DNA from: Candidatus Babeliales bacterium
GTDB lineage: Bacteria; Babelota; Babeliae; Babelales; CAIQNR01
Direction: 5' to 3'
Assembly (NCBI GenBank): GCA_021735725.1
Contig: JAIPGS010000011.1
Span: 1-15,184, forward strand
DNA: 15,184 bases
The notes below the pieces were generated by a model. It saw only the letters and a program-made list of their open reading frames with translations, did not search any database and was not told the origin of the DNA. The translations under genes and the position numbers were made by a program. Below, piece after piece: positions 1-7,324 of the stretch (position 1 is its first letter; each line of letters opens with the position of its first letter).

Positions 1-510
1 ATTAAGAGCTTCGTTTATAATCCAAGAACGTTTGGTCAATAATAAATACATTTTTGGCTCAGTCCATCCGCCAAAATAAATATTCTCTTTTTTTAATTCT
101 TCTTTAACCTTATAAGCTACTATCTTAGCCATTGCATCAAGTCGCTTCAGATGTTCTTTTTTTTGAGCATGTTCTTTTTCAACATCTTCTGTGCAATTAA
201 CAAATCGCTCTTCTACTTCACTTGAAAAACCTTGAATCATATACAAAATAGCCTGATTATCTTTGTTTTCAATAAAATCTGATTGATATTTTTTTAAAAA
301 TTCTTCTTTTGTTTCATTTAATACTTCTTTGCCATGTTCATACTGAAAATCATTTACATCTTGTGCTTGTTTTAAATTTTTTGCACCCTTTGAAAACATT
401 CCAAAGTCGCGCCCTATACAATCTTTTAATAATTGCACATCTTCTTTTTGCCATGTCGCAGACAATGAAAACAAAGAAAAAAATATTCCTAAAAAAAGTA
501 TACGTTTCAT
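1..510 (-). CDS. Predicted exported protein of unknown function, C-terminus beyond left edge
   Basis: An open frame runs from an ATG at 510 off the left edge, giving 170 N-terminal residues. It starts with a clear signal peptide (MKRILFLGIFFSLFSLSA, then TWQKED), so the product is probably secreted or periplasmic. A strong ribosome binding site (AAGGAG, complement of 516-521) sits 5 bases upstream, which fixes the start. The mature part is charged and mostly helical, rich in Lys and Glu, with a Cys near residue 31 and another near residue 101. I recognise no domain. The gene diverges from the NUDIX gene across a 147-base gap. The frame on the opposite strand at 309-512 is its shadow. Real gene: confident. 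Function: unknown. Confidence 0.8.
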   Translation of the reverse strand, partial: MKRILFLGIFFSLFSLSATWQKEDVQLLKDCIGRDFGMFSKGAKNLKQAQDVNDFQYEHGKEVLNETKEEFLKKYQSDFIENKDNQAILYMIQGFSSEVEERFVNCTEDVEKEHAQKKEHLKRLDAMAKIVAYKVKEELKKENIYFGGWTEPKMYLLLTKRSWIINEALN

Positions 511-556
511 AAAAGCTCCTTAATTAAGCATATCATTTTTACATTCAATTCCTGCT

Positions 557-584
557 AGTATGAATCCAAATAAAGAAAATGCAA
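557..584 (-). promoter_or_regulatory. Candidate sigma-70-type promoter for the exported protein gene at the left edge
   Basis: Read on the minus strand, TTGCAT (complement of 579-584) is followed after 16 bases by CATACT (complement of 557-562). This lies about 45 bases upstream of the ATG at 510. Both boxes are near consensus, but such matches are frequent in AT-rich DNA. For the divergent NUDIX gene I see only a -10-like TATTAT at 631-636 with no convincing -35. Confidence 0.3.
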
Positions 585-657
585 CAGATTCTCCACAGAA
601 CAAAAAAATAATGGTACAGTTTAAATCTACTATTATAGTTTTAAAAGGAGTTTTTTT

Positions 658-1287
658 ATGTCACAAACGCAAACTGCTAACGGATCAACACCCGCATTCA
701 CTGATAAATGGAATGAACGTATTCTTGTAGTCAAACGGGAACATTTTTTTCCTGAAGGTTCATGGAATGGCTTAAAAGTTGTAGATTTTGATCGCTATTT
801 AACTATTATTCAAAATAAAAAAGAGTTTGTTGCGCGTGGCCCTGTTGAAACTGATTATACCTACAAGCAAATTATTCCTTATCTTGTTTTTGAACATGAA
901 GGAAGTTATTTTTTAATGCAACGCAAAGCAACTGCTTCAGAAAGCAGACTTGCAAGTAAATATTCTTTAGGAATCGGTGGCCATTTACGAGAAGAAGATA
1001 TTGCAGGAACAAATCTTTTTGCATGGGCCAAACGCGAATTTGAAGAAGAAATACAGTATTCAGGAGCTTTAGAAATCGAACCTTTGGGGCTTTTAAATGA
1101 TGATTCTAATGATGTAGGAAAAGTACACATTGGTTTTGTTTTTTTACTAAAAGGCAGCTCTCCTGTTATTTCTGTAAAATCTGAACTTGCTCGCGGAGAA
1201 TTGCTTTCGCTCAACACGTGCAAAGCGCGTTATGCTGCAATGGAAACATGGAGCCAGCTTGTTTTTAATTTTTTACAAACACGATAA
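658..1287 (+). CDS. NUDIX-type phosphoesterase (COG4112-like)
   Basis: A 209-residue soluble protein. The N-terminal half has the ERILVVKREHFFPEG segment and the PYLVF...YFLMQRK strands that I associate with the MutT-like predicted phosphoesterases of COG4112. The NUDIX box is recognisable: GGHLREED at 107-114, then REFEEE at 126-131, which supplies the metal-binding glutamates. The spacing between the two halves is longer than in the GX5EX7REUXEE consensus, as is usual in this subgroup. A substrate cannot be predicted; NUDIX enzymes cleave nucleoside diphosphates linked to other moieties. AAGGAG at 645-650, 7 bases before the ATG, supports the start. There is no signal peptide. Family assignment is good; the exact reaction is unknown. 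Confidence 0.8.
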   Translation: MSQTQTANGSTPAFTDKWNERILVVKREHFFPEGSWNGLKVVDFDRYLTIIQNKKEFVARGPVETDYTYKQIIPYLVFEHEGSYFLMQRKATASESRLASKYSLGIGGHLREEDIAGTNLFAWAKREFEEEIQYSGALEIEPLGLLNDDSNDVGKVHIGFVFLLKGSSPVISVKSELARGELLSLNTCKARYAAMETWSQLVFNFLQTR

Positions 1288-1356
1288 AACCAATCAAGTC
1301 TTTATTTTACAACACATAATTGAGTATCCTTAAATAATTAGATTAAAGGAGATCAT

Positions 1357-2112
1357 ATGTATTTATGGAATATTGATAAATTGGTAGAAGATTTAAAAAA
1401 CAATGCTCTACCAGAAAAAAAAATAAAATTATTTAAAATATTCAGCCCTTTATTAAGTATTTTTAATACATTATTTTTTAGCATACTTTTACTCACTCAT
1501 CAGATGATTGCCTATCTCTTTGTTGATTTTCTTCCTAAAAAAGATCCTTACTTTTCTTTTTATAATCGTCTTGGATGGACAATGGGAACATTGGCAACAT
1601 GCTTAACCTTTTTTGGATTTTATTTATGCTATAAAATAAACAAACAAGGAGACGGAAAAAAATTTTTTGAAAGAATAACGTGCTTAAGTTTTCCTATTTA
1701 CTTCAATTTAACATTGTATGCACTTGCTTGTATTCTTTTATTACTATTTGTTGGATTTCTTATTATTCAAGTTAAAATGATGTATTTTAAATATCTTATT
1801 TTTTTGGACAGTAAAACTAATATAAATATTGCGCAAGCACTTCAATGTGTTATTAAAGACACTCCTTTAGAAGGTCTTTTAGGAAAAATTCCCAATAATA
1901 AAAGAAACGCTCTGTTAACTATCTGTTCAGCTCCTTTAACGCTTGCAAAAATTCCTTTTATCTATGGAAAAGTTACTCTCTTTCTTACCGATCTTCGCTC
2001 TTCTCTTTTGATGCTTTACCCCCTTTTAACAATAATTCCTCCCGCTCTATCACTTACTCATTATTTACTCGTCAGAAGAATGTTGCGCCGCGTATGTGGT
2101 ATAACAAAATAA
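1357..2112 (+). CDS. Multi-pass membrane protein of unknown function
   Basis: A 251-residue very hydrophobic protein. Likely membrane segments are near residues 27-56, 73-93, 108-149 (long enough for two passes) and 215-238. It ends in a basic tail (VRRMLRRVCG), and the N-terminus is charged and amphipathic. A soluble stretch at about 150-200 contains KTNINIAQALQ and a small Gly/Pro-rich segment. AAGGAG at 1346-1351, 5 bases before the ATG, supports the start. It lies 69 bases after the NUDIX gene on the same strand with no visible terminator between, so co-transcription is possible. I recognise no family motif and assign no function. Confidence 0.75.
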   Translation: MYLWNIDKLVEDLKNNALPEKKIKLFKIFSPLLSIFNTLFFSILLLTHQMIAYLFVDFLPKKDPYFSFYNRLGWTMGTLATCLTFFGFYLCYKINKQGDGKKFFERITCLSFPIYFNLTLYALACILLLLFVGFLIIQVKMMYFKYLIFLDSKTNINIAQALQCVIKDTPLEGLLGKIPNNKRNALLTICSAPLTLAKIPFIYGKVTLFLTDLRSSLLMLYPLLTIIPPALSLTHYLLVRRMLRRVCGITK

Positions 2113-2179
2113 TCACTCACTTGCCATAAACCCTTTCTATTCTCTTTTTTAGTCCCTTTTTGGTAAGCTTAATTTCAGC

Positions 2180-2208
2180 TTGCATATCCGATTCAATCAT
2201 GCTATTCT
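2180..2208 (+). promoter_or_regulatory. Candidate sigma-70-type promoter for rpsA-ndk
   Basis: TTGCAT at 2180-2185 and TATTCT at 2203-2208 are separated by exactly 17 bases. Transcription starting near 2215 would give an untranslated leader of about 80 bases before rpsA. The leader is pyrimidine-rich, with C-runs near 2236-2240 and 2253-2257. S1 is autoregulated through its leader in enterobacteria, but I see no clear conserved structure here. Confidence 0.35.
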
Positions 2209-2297
2209 TAGGTTATTAGTAGTTTAATTTGTATAACCCCTTAACCTTATTTCCCCCTTATTCTTGGGTGTGAAATTATCACAATTACGGAGTATTT

Positions 2298-4124
2298 ATG
2301 TCTAAAGAGATTATACGGCCTAGCCAATTTGGCCAGGTTAATATGATGGAAAGCGAACATGATATTGATGTTTCGCTGAATGAAGACCAATTATTAGAGC
2401 TTACCGAGCTTTATGAAGGTTTTTTCTCCAATTGCACTCCAGGCAACATTGTTACTGGTAAAATTGTAGAAATAAATTCAGATGGTGTCCTTGTTGATAT
2501 TGGATACAAATCTGATGGAATTATCCCTCGTTATGAATTTTCTCAACGTGAGCTTACAGATTTTAAAGCTGGCGATGAAATTGAAGTAATGCTTAATGAG
2601 CTAGAAAGCGTTGAAGGCGACGTTGAACTATCTTATGAAAAAGCGAAAGCGCTTAAAGCATGGGGCAGCATCATGAAGCTGTTTGAAGAAGATAAACCAG
2701 TTGAAGGTATTGTAACTCACAAAGTTAAAGGTGGGTTGAGTGTTGATATTGGAATTCCTGCTTTCTTACCTGGCTCACAAGTTGATGTACAACGCGTAAC
2801 TAACTTTGACCAATACGTTGGGCAAACTATTATTGCAAACATTATCAAAGTAAACCAAAAACGTGGAAATGTTATTATTTCTCGTCGTAAACACTTGAGT
2901 GAACAACGTGCAGAAGTAAGAAAACTAGTACTTGATACATTGTCTGAAGGACAAATGATTGAAGGTATCGTTAAAAACATTACTAACTACGGTGTATTTA
3001 TTGATATAGGCGGAGTTGATGGATTGTTACATATTACAGATATGACATGGGGAAGAATTTCTCACCCAAGTGAAATCGTAAAAATTGGTGACAACCTTAA
3101 AGTAAAAGTTCTTTCATTTGATAAAGATAATGAAAAAATTTCTCTTGGAACAAAACAACTCAGCGACAATCCTTGGGAACAACTTACTGCGGGAATCGAA
3201 GCTAAATCACGCATTAAAGGTAAAGTTTCTAGTATTACTGACTATGGTCTTTTCATTGAAGTACAAAAAGGTGTTGAAGGACTTATTCACATCTCTGAAA
3301 TTTCATGGACCAGCCGTATTAATGATTTAAACAAACATTATACAGTGGGTGATGAAGTTGAAGCGGTTGTAATTTCTCTTGATAAAGAAAACCGTAGAAT
3401 GTCATTAAGTATTAAACAACTTGATAAAAATCCATGGGAAGCTGTTGCTCAAGAATTTAAAGTTGGTGAAAAAGTTAAAGGAACAATCTCTAACATCACA
3501 GACTTTGGTATTTTTGTTCAATTAAAACCTGGAATTGATGGACTTGTTCACGTATCAGATCTTTCATGGACTGAACACATTGAACATCCAAACAGCATTT
3601 ACAGACGTGAACAAGAAATTGAAGCAGTTGTACTTGGTGTTGACATCGAAAACAAAAAAATCTCATTGGGTATTAAGCAATTAACTCAAGATCCATGGGA
3701 AACTATTGAAGATGAATATAAAGTTGGACAAGTGATTGATGGAGAAATCTCAAAAATCACAAACTTTGGAATGTTCATTCGTCTTGCTAGTGGCATTGAA
3801 GGGCTTGTTCACATCTCAGAATTAAATGCTGAGAAAAAAGCTGAAGAAAAAATCGAAGATCTTTTCAAAGTTGGTGAAAAACATCAATTCCGTGTCATCA
3901 AAGTAAGTAAAGATGAACGTAAACTTGGTTTAAGTACAAAACTTTCAGGTGATATGAGAGAAGAAAGAAAGGCTGCTCCTAAAGTAACAACTCCGGCTGC
4001 GCCTAAAGAATCTTCTTACAAAAAACAACAACCTGTTGATGATAAAAAAAGTACAGCTAAAAGCCAATTCCAACTGGAACTGGAAAAACATGCTGCTCGC
4101 AACGATGACAACAAAGGAGAATAA
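2298..4124 (+). CDS. rpsA: 30S ribosomal protein S1
   Basis: A 608-residue protein with six S1 (OB-fold) RNA-binding repeats at about 48-115, 133-198, 218-287, 302-374, 389-461 and 476-548. Repeats 3-6 are the most alike and show the typical pattern of G-V-F-I/V-x-I/L, then DGLVHISDLSW, then a GDxVEAVVLxVD strand, then ISLGxKQL and NPWE. S1 binds mRNA on the 30S subunit and helps initiation on structured or weakly marked messages. Repeats 1-2 are more divergent, as expected for the ribosome-anchoring part. A Lys/Pro/Ala-rich low-complexity tail (about 550-608) makes it longer than E. coli S1 (557 residues). GGAG at 2289-2292, 5 bases before ATG, supports the start. ndk follows after 4 bases and its ribosome binding site lies inside the last codons of rpsA, so the two are probably translated together. 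Confidence 0.97.
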   Translation: MSKEIIRPSQFGQVNMMESEHDIDVSLNEDQLLELTELYEGFFSNCTPGNIVTGKIVEINSDGVLVDIGYKSDGIIPRYEFSQRELTDFKAGDEIEVMLNELESVEGDVELSYEKAKALKAWGSIMKLFEEDKPVEGIVTHKVKGGLSVDIGIPAFLPGSQVDVQRVTNFDQYVGQTIIANIIKVNQKRGNVIISRRKHLSEQRAEVRKLVLDTLSEGQMIEGIVKNITNYGVFIDIGGVDGLLHITDMTWGRISHPSEIVKIGDNLKVKVLSFDKDNEKISLGTKQLSDNPWEQLTAGIEAKSRIKGKVSSITDYGLFIEVQKGVEGLIHISEISWTSRINDLNKHYTVGDEVEAVVISLDKENRRMSLSIKQLDKNPWEAVAQEFKVGEKVKGTISNITDFGIFVQLKPGIDGLVHVSDLSWTEHIEHPNSIYRREQEIEAVVLGVDIENKKISLGIKQLTQDPWETIEDEYKVGQVIDGEISKITNFGMFIRLASGIEGLVHISELNAEKKAEEKIEDLFKVGEKHQFRVIKVSKDERKLGLSTKLSGDMREERKAAPKVTTPAAPKESSYKKQQPVDDKKSTAKSQFQLELEKHAARNDDNKGE

Positions 4125-4128
4125 TCTG

Positions 4129-4548
4129 ATGATTGAACAAACACTTGCGATTATTAAACCTGACGCAATGGCAGCTGGTTATGCTGATGCCATTATCAAA
4201 CAGATCCTTAATAATGGATTTAACATTATTCAAAAGGAAGAAATTAATCTTTCTAAAGAAGAAGCTGAAGGATTTTATGCTGAGCATAAAGGACGTTCTT
4301 TCTTTGATGAACTTGTTGAATTCATGATTTCAGGTCCTGTAACAGTTATGGTTCTTGAAAAAGATAATGCTATTTTAGCATGGCGTGACTTAATGGGAGC
4401 AACTGACCCTGCGCAAGCTGCAGAAGGTACTATTAGAAAGCTTTTTGGAGCTTCTAAAGGTAACAATGCATCTCACGGTTCAGACTCTGCAACAAGTGCG
4501 GCACGTGAAATTGATTACTTCTTTCCAAAAACATGCTGTAGTCACTAA
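4129..4548 (+). CDS. ndk: Nucleoside diphosphate kinase
   Basis: A 139-residue enzyme that transfers the gamma phosphate of ATP to other (d)NDPs through a phosphohistidine. The start is at 4129 (MIEQTLAIIKPDA). The same frame is open further upstream, but AAAGGAG at 4113-4119 and the family N-terminus favour this ATG. Family residues are present: K10 in IIKPD, Y50, R86 in WRDLMG, R103 in TIRKLF, N113, and the catalytic His116 in the NASHGSDS signature. The length is normal for the family (about 135-150). It sits 4 bases behind rpsA and ahead of a strong terminator, so it is the last gene of the unit. Confidence 0.97.
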   Translation: MIEQTLAIIKPDAMAAGYADAIIKQILNNGFNIIQKEEINLSKEEAEGFYAEHKGRSFFDELVEFMISGPVTVMVLEKDNAILAWRDLMGATDPAQAAEGTIRKLFGASKGNNASHGSDSATSAAREIDYFFPKTCCSH

Positions 4549-4561
4549 AAACAGTAAAAAG

Positions 4562-4594
4562 AAAAAGCCGGGATGTAAAAATCTCGGCTTTTTT
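4562..4594 (+). terminator. Rho-independent terminator after ndk, possibly bidirectional
   Basis: A hairpin with a stem of AGCCGGGAT paired to ATCTCGGCT (one G-T wobble) and a 6-base loop (GTAAAA) is followed by a T-run (4589-4594) and preceded by an A-run (4562-4566). The flanking runs let it work in both directions. It lies in the 71-base gap between the convergent ndk and exported kinase genes and can serve both. Confidence 0.9.
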
Positions 4595-4619
4595 CCTACC
4601 AATATTTATTAATTATTTA

Positions 4620-5519
4620 CTAACGTTTTAAGTAGTTAATAATTTTCATTAAAATAGAAGGATCAAATGTTTCTTTTTCAACATGCAACATTGTTTTTAT
4701 AAATCCTTTTAATTCTTTATCATCAATCTTAATCTTATCAAAAATATCAAATAATTCTTTTTGATCTAATCCAAACCTATGGGCGTTATAATGCCTACCT
4801 GGCGCAAAAATATATTTTCCTGTTAAAATATTAATAAATAATTTTCCAAGAGCTATAATATCATCTTGAATATATGTTAAATCATAATGCCCAGTATAAT
4901 AATCTAAAAGACCATTATCTTGCTCTGATTCACCAAAATCAAATATTTTCAATCTTCCCTGTTTATCGTACCCCATATTTTCTTGCTTAATATCTCGATG
5001 AGCTATTTCTTTTGAATGCAAATAATTAAAAGCCAAAGCACAATCAAGCACTATTTTCTTTTTTTCTTCTGTAACTGAAGCCTCTATCTCTTCCCATTGT
5101 TTGATATCATCAAAAGAAAGCTCTTTTGCTCCATCTAATGTATACCAAGAAGAAACAGTTTCTAATTGCTCCATAACTAATACTTTATATGCTTTACTAA
5201 AAAATTTTTCTGAAATTAAAGAACCTTTATAACCAACTAAACTTGAAATATCTGAAGATTCATATAATTTTACAACAAAAAGATCTTTTTCATTTTGAAC
5301 ATCCAAAGTAATTTTTAATTCATCATTTGAAGTTATTTTAACAATACTTGGCTTTCCGCCATATGAACCATAAAAAACAAGTTTATAAGATGCTCCTTTA
5401 TTAGTTGCTAATTTATCAAGAATTAATTTACCATCAAAAGGAACTGAAAGAGCTTCTATACACTCTAAGTTTAAGACACCTAATATAACCGCTATAAAAA
5501 ATATAATATTTTTATTCAT
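4620..5519 (-). CDS. Predicted exported eukaryotic-like protein kinase
   Basis: A 299-residue protein with a hydrophobic N-terminal export signal (NIIFFIAVILGVLNLECIEALS, residues 4-25), then a kinase-like fold. Motifs in order: a short, degenerate Gly-rich loop (YGSYGG, 50-55), the probable ATP-positioning Lys61 (SIVKI), a probable helix-C Glu77, hinge strand VLVMEQLE (113-120), the catalytic loop HRDIKQEN (174-181, with Asp176, Lys178 and Asn181), the metal-binding DFG (194-196), and DIIALG (220-225), matching the helix-F DxWSLG motif. The DFG-to-helix-F distance is short and no APE motif is visible. HRD, K+2 and DFG are intact, so activity as a Ser/Thr-type kinase is plausible. Exported kinases cannot find ATP in the periplasm, so a host-side role is a reasonable inference. 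Two tandem ribosome binding sites precede the ATG. The N-terminus could instead be a membrane anchor. Confidence 0.85.
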   Translation of the reverse strand: MNKNIIFFIAVILGVLNLECIEALSVPFDGKLILDKLATNKGASYKLVFYGSYGGKPSIVKITSNDELKITLDVQNEKDLFVVKLYESSDISSLVGYKGSLISEKFFSKAYKVLVMEQLETVSSWYTLDGAKELSFDDIKQWEEIEASVTEEKKKIVLDCALAFNYLHSKEIAHRDIKQENMGYDKQGRLKIFDFGESEQDNGLLDYYTGHYDLTYIQDDIIALGKLFINILTGKYIFAPGRHYNAHRFGLDQKELFDIFDKIKIDDKELKGFIKTMLHVEKETFDPSILMKIINYLKR

Positions 5520-5520
5520 A

Positions 5521-5542
5521 ATAACCTCCTTATAACCTCCTT
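5521..5542 (-). repeat. Tandem duplicated Shine-Dalgarno of the kinase gene
   Basis: The 11-base unit ATAACCTCCTT occurs twice in a row (5521-5531 and 5532-5542, plus-strand reading). On the coding strand each copy supplies a full AAGGAGG. The proximal copy lies 5 bases before the kinase ATG, an ideal distance. The distal copy lies 16 bases away, too far to initiate there directly. Confidence 0.85.
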
Positions 5543-5706
5543 ACTTATATTTTCCATTACAAAAGAATGATTATTCCCCTAAAGAAAACACTTCATTCCT
5601 TTTTTTTAAAATAACAGTATCTAAAGGAACTATTCAATAGTTTTTTTAATTTTTTAGTAAATAAACCTAAAAAACATCTCTTTTCATCTTTTTTTATTCT
5701 AGTTAT

Positions 5707-5721
5707 TTATGCTAAGCATAA
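5707..5721. promoter_or_regulatory. 15-base inverted repeat upstream of the exported hydrolase
   Basis: TTATGCT and AGCATAA form a perfect 7-base inverted repeat around a single central A. It sits about 20 bases before the hydrolase start and 8 bases before its ribosome binding site, in the 222-base gap shared with the divergent kinase gene. It could be a small operator or a weak mRNA hairpin; a chance match in AT-rich DNA cannot be excluded. The rest of the gap is A/T runs with no clear promoter pair. Confidence 0.3.
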
Positions 5722-5741
5722 TAATAAATAAAGAGGCAAAA

Positions 5742-6764
5742 ATGAAACATAGTAAAAAAATAATTGTTCTTATTTTAATCACTCACTTTAACAGCTTTCC
5801 ACGCGCTCCACGTCAAGTATGGCGCATTATTCATGGTACTTTTGCAAAAGATGCATCATGGTATCAACCAGGAGGTGATTTTTATGAAACACTTAAAAAG
5901 TGTATCCCTCCTCACGCTGTTATTAAGTCAGTAACCTGGTCTGGAAAAAATAATGACGAAGACAGACTGGAAGGAGCCCATGCCCTCATTATGGATATGG
6001 CCACATACGATTTACCAGATGATGAACACTATTTAATTGGGCATAGTCATGGATGCAATGTTGGAATGCTTGCAATTAAAGAACTTGCAAAAATAAATTC
6101 ACCTTACAAAATACATTCCTTTTTTACATTGGCTCCTCCCATTTGCAGAATCGCTTATCAACCTGAAATGTCTCACCTTAACAATCTCTACAATTTTTTT
6201 TCTTTTGGAGATAGGATTCAACCAGTCTTTCAACTTTTTTGCCGTACCTATGAACCACATCCAAACATTTGGAATATTGAAGTAACATTAGATAATCGCC
6301 ATCCAGACCATGGACTTATGCACCACCCCTCTCTTGCACAATTATTACCAAAACTTCATACTCTCTCTTTGGAAAATGAACAAAGTTTGATACACTTTTA
6401 TACTGATAAAAAAGCACATATAGAAAAAGATTATAATCGTGAAAAAAAATTAAAAGATGACAAACGTTTTACGGAACACATGCTCACCGCACTACAATTT
6501 ATACGCACTTATAAACAACAGAAAGCAGTAAATAAGTATGCACAAGAATACTATGAATATCTTACACAACTTACCCCAAAAAGTAGGAATTTTCGATTCT
6601 GGAATTGGCGGAATATCAATTCTGAAAATGATGCTTTCATTAAACGTCTCACAGATTATGTACGTGGCCGACACAGCATTTCTTCCTTATGGTCAAAAAA
6701 GTTCACAGATTTTACAAACTCGAGGGAAAGTAGTAACAAACCTTTTGATACAACAGGGTATTGA
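5742..6764 (+). CDS. Predicted exported alpha/beta hydrolase (lipase/esterase-like)
   Basis: A 340-residue protein from ATG 5742, chosen because AAAGAGG at 5730-5736 precedes it and a signal peptide follows at once (KKIIVLILITHFNSFPRA). The earlier in-frame ATG at 5709 lacks a binding site. The mature part opens with a strand and an oxyanion-type HGTF (31-34). The nucleophile elbow is GHSHG (100-104), with Ser102 as nucleophile. Asp157 (SFGDRIQP) and a His near 190-195 (HPDHGLMHH) are plausible triad partners. A helical, Lys-rich region follows (about 210-280). The substrate is unknown; a lipid or ester is likely from the fold. The last 75 codons lie out of frame inside murI, which is abnormal: the C-terminal sequence from about residue 266 may be spurious if an indel removed the true stop. 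In the +1 frame a TAA occurs at 6529-6531, just before murI. Confidence 0.75.
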   Translation: MKHSKKIIVLILITHFNSFPRAPRQVWRIIHGTFAKDASWYQPGGDFYETLKKCIPPHAVIKSVTWSGKNNDEDRLEGAHALIMDMATYDLPDDEHYLIGHSHGCNVGMLAIKELAKINSPYKIHSFFTLAPPICRIAYQPEMSHLNNLYNFFSFGDRIQPVFQLFCRTYEPHPNIWNIEVTLDNRHPDHGLMHHPSLAQLLPKLHTLSLENEQSLIHFYTDKKAHIEKDYNREKKLKDDKRFTEHMLTALQFIRTYKQQKAVNKYAQEYYEYLTQLTPKSRNFRFWNWRNINSENDAFIKRLTDYVRGRHSISSLWSKKFTDFTNSRESSNKPFDTTGY

Positions 6765-7323
6765 TACTATTATTGTGGCATGCCATACTTCATCAGCAAC
6801 AAGTCTTGAATATTTAAAAAAAGAATTTCCAAACATTAGATTTATTGATATGTTATTTCCCACAATTAAAGCAGCATCACTCATAACAAAAAATAAACGC
6901 GTCGGGGTTATTGCAACTGAAGCTACTATTAAAAGTGATGCACATAAAACATTATTTAAAGAACATGCCTCCGATATTGAAGTTTTTACATGCGCAACTC
7001 CAGAACTTGTTCCCTTTATTGAAAATCAAAAAACAGAGTCCCCTGAATGTTTTTTCTATCTTAATACACTACTAAAAACACTTTTAGAAAAAAATATTGA
7101 TACTCTTATTTTAGGATGCACCCATTACCCTTTTATTGAACATGTAATAAAAAAAATAGCCCCACAATTACAGATCGTTTCAGCTGCTGGCTGCATAAAA
7201 AATGGAAATAATAAAAAAGAAAAAGATATTATGTTCTTGGTAAGTGGAAATAAAAAAGAATTTGAAAAAAAAATAGAGAGCTTTTTAAAATTAAAAAACC
7301 CTCATATTATTTCTTTTCTATAA
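6538..7323 (+). CDS. murI: Glutamate racemase
   Basis: A 261-residue enzyme that interconverts L- and D-glutamate and supplies D-Glu for peptidoglycan stem peptides. Family motifs: VGIFDSGIGG (16-25), YVADTAFLPYGQKS (42-55), the first catalytic Cys82 in VACHTSS, and the second Cys194 in LGCTHYP. Length is normal. Two departures are visible: the usual CNT motif reads CHT, and the C-terminal (V/I)DSA-type segment reads VSAAG. The start must lie between a TAA at 6529-6531 and the conserved core at 6583. ATG 6538 is used here and ATG 6553 is an alternative; neither has a good ribosome binding site. Its first 227 bases overlap the upstream hydrolase frame. It converges on the next gene with one base between the stop codons and no room for a separate terminator. 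Confidence 0.93.
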   Translation: MHKNTMNILHNLPQKVGIFDSGIGGISILKMMLSLNVSQIMYVADTAFLPYGQKSSQILQTRGKVVTNLLIQQGIDTIIVACHTSSATSLEYLKKEFPNIRFIDMLFPTIKAASLITKNKRVGVIATEATIKSDAHKTLFKEHASDIEVFTCATPELVPFIENQKTESPECFFYLNTLLKTLLEKNIDTLILGCTHYPFIEHVIKKIAPQLQIVSAAGCIKNGNNKKEKDIMFLVSGNKKEFEKKIESFLKLKNPHIISFL

Positions 7324-7324
7324 G

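Noticed and set aside
309..512. Open plus-strand frame of 67 codons at the left end
   Set aside because: It is antisense to the exported protein gene at 1-510, which has a signal peptide and an ideal ribosome binding site; the plus frame has neither.
4114..4119. Lipobox-like NLEC in the kinase signal (residues 17-20) considered as a lipoprotein site
   Set aside because: Glu directly before the Cys does not fit the lipobox consensus, so a lipoprotein assignment is not supported. The coordinates given mark no feature; the residues lie near 5460-5471.
4036..4128. Upstream extension of ndk overlapping rpsA
   Set aside because: The family N-terminus MIEQTLAIIKPD begins at 4129 behind AAAGGAG; the upstream codons are the rpsA tail read in another frame.
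6441..6450. A8 run in the hydrolase as the site of an indel explaining the murI overlap
   Set aside because: Shifting to the murI frame here meets a TAA at 6451-6453 at once and would remove the well-formed helical region that follows; a later site (about 6500-6528) fits better.
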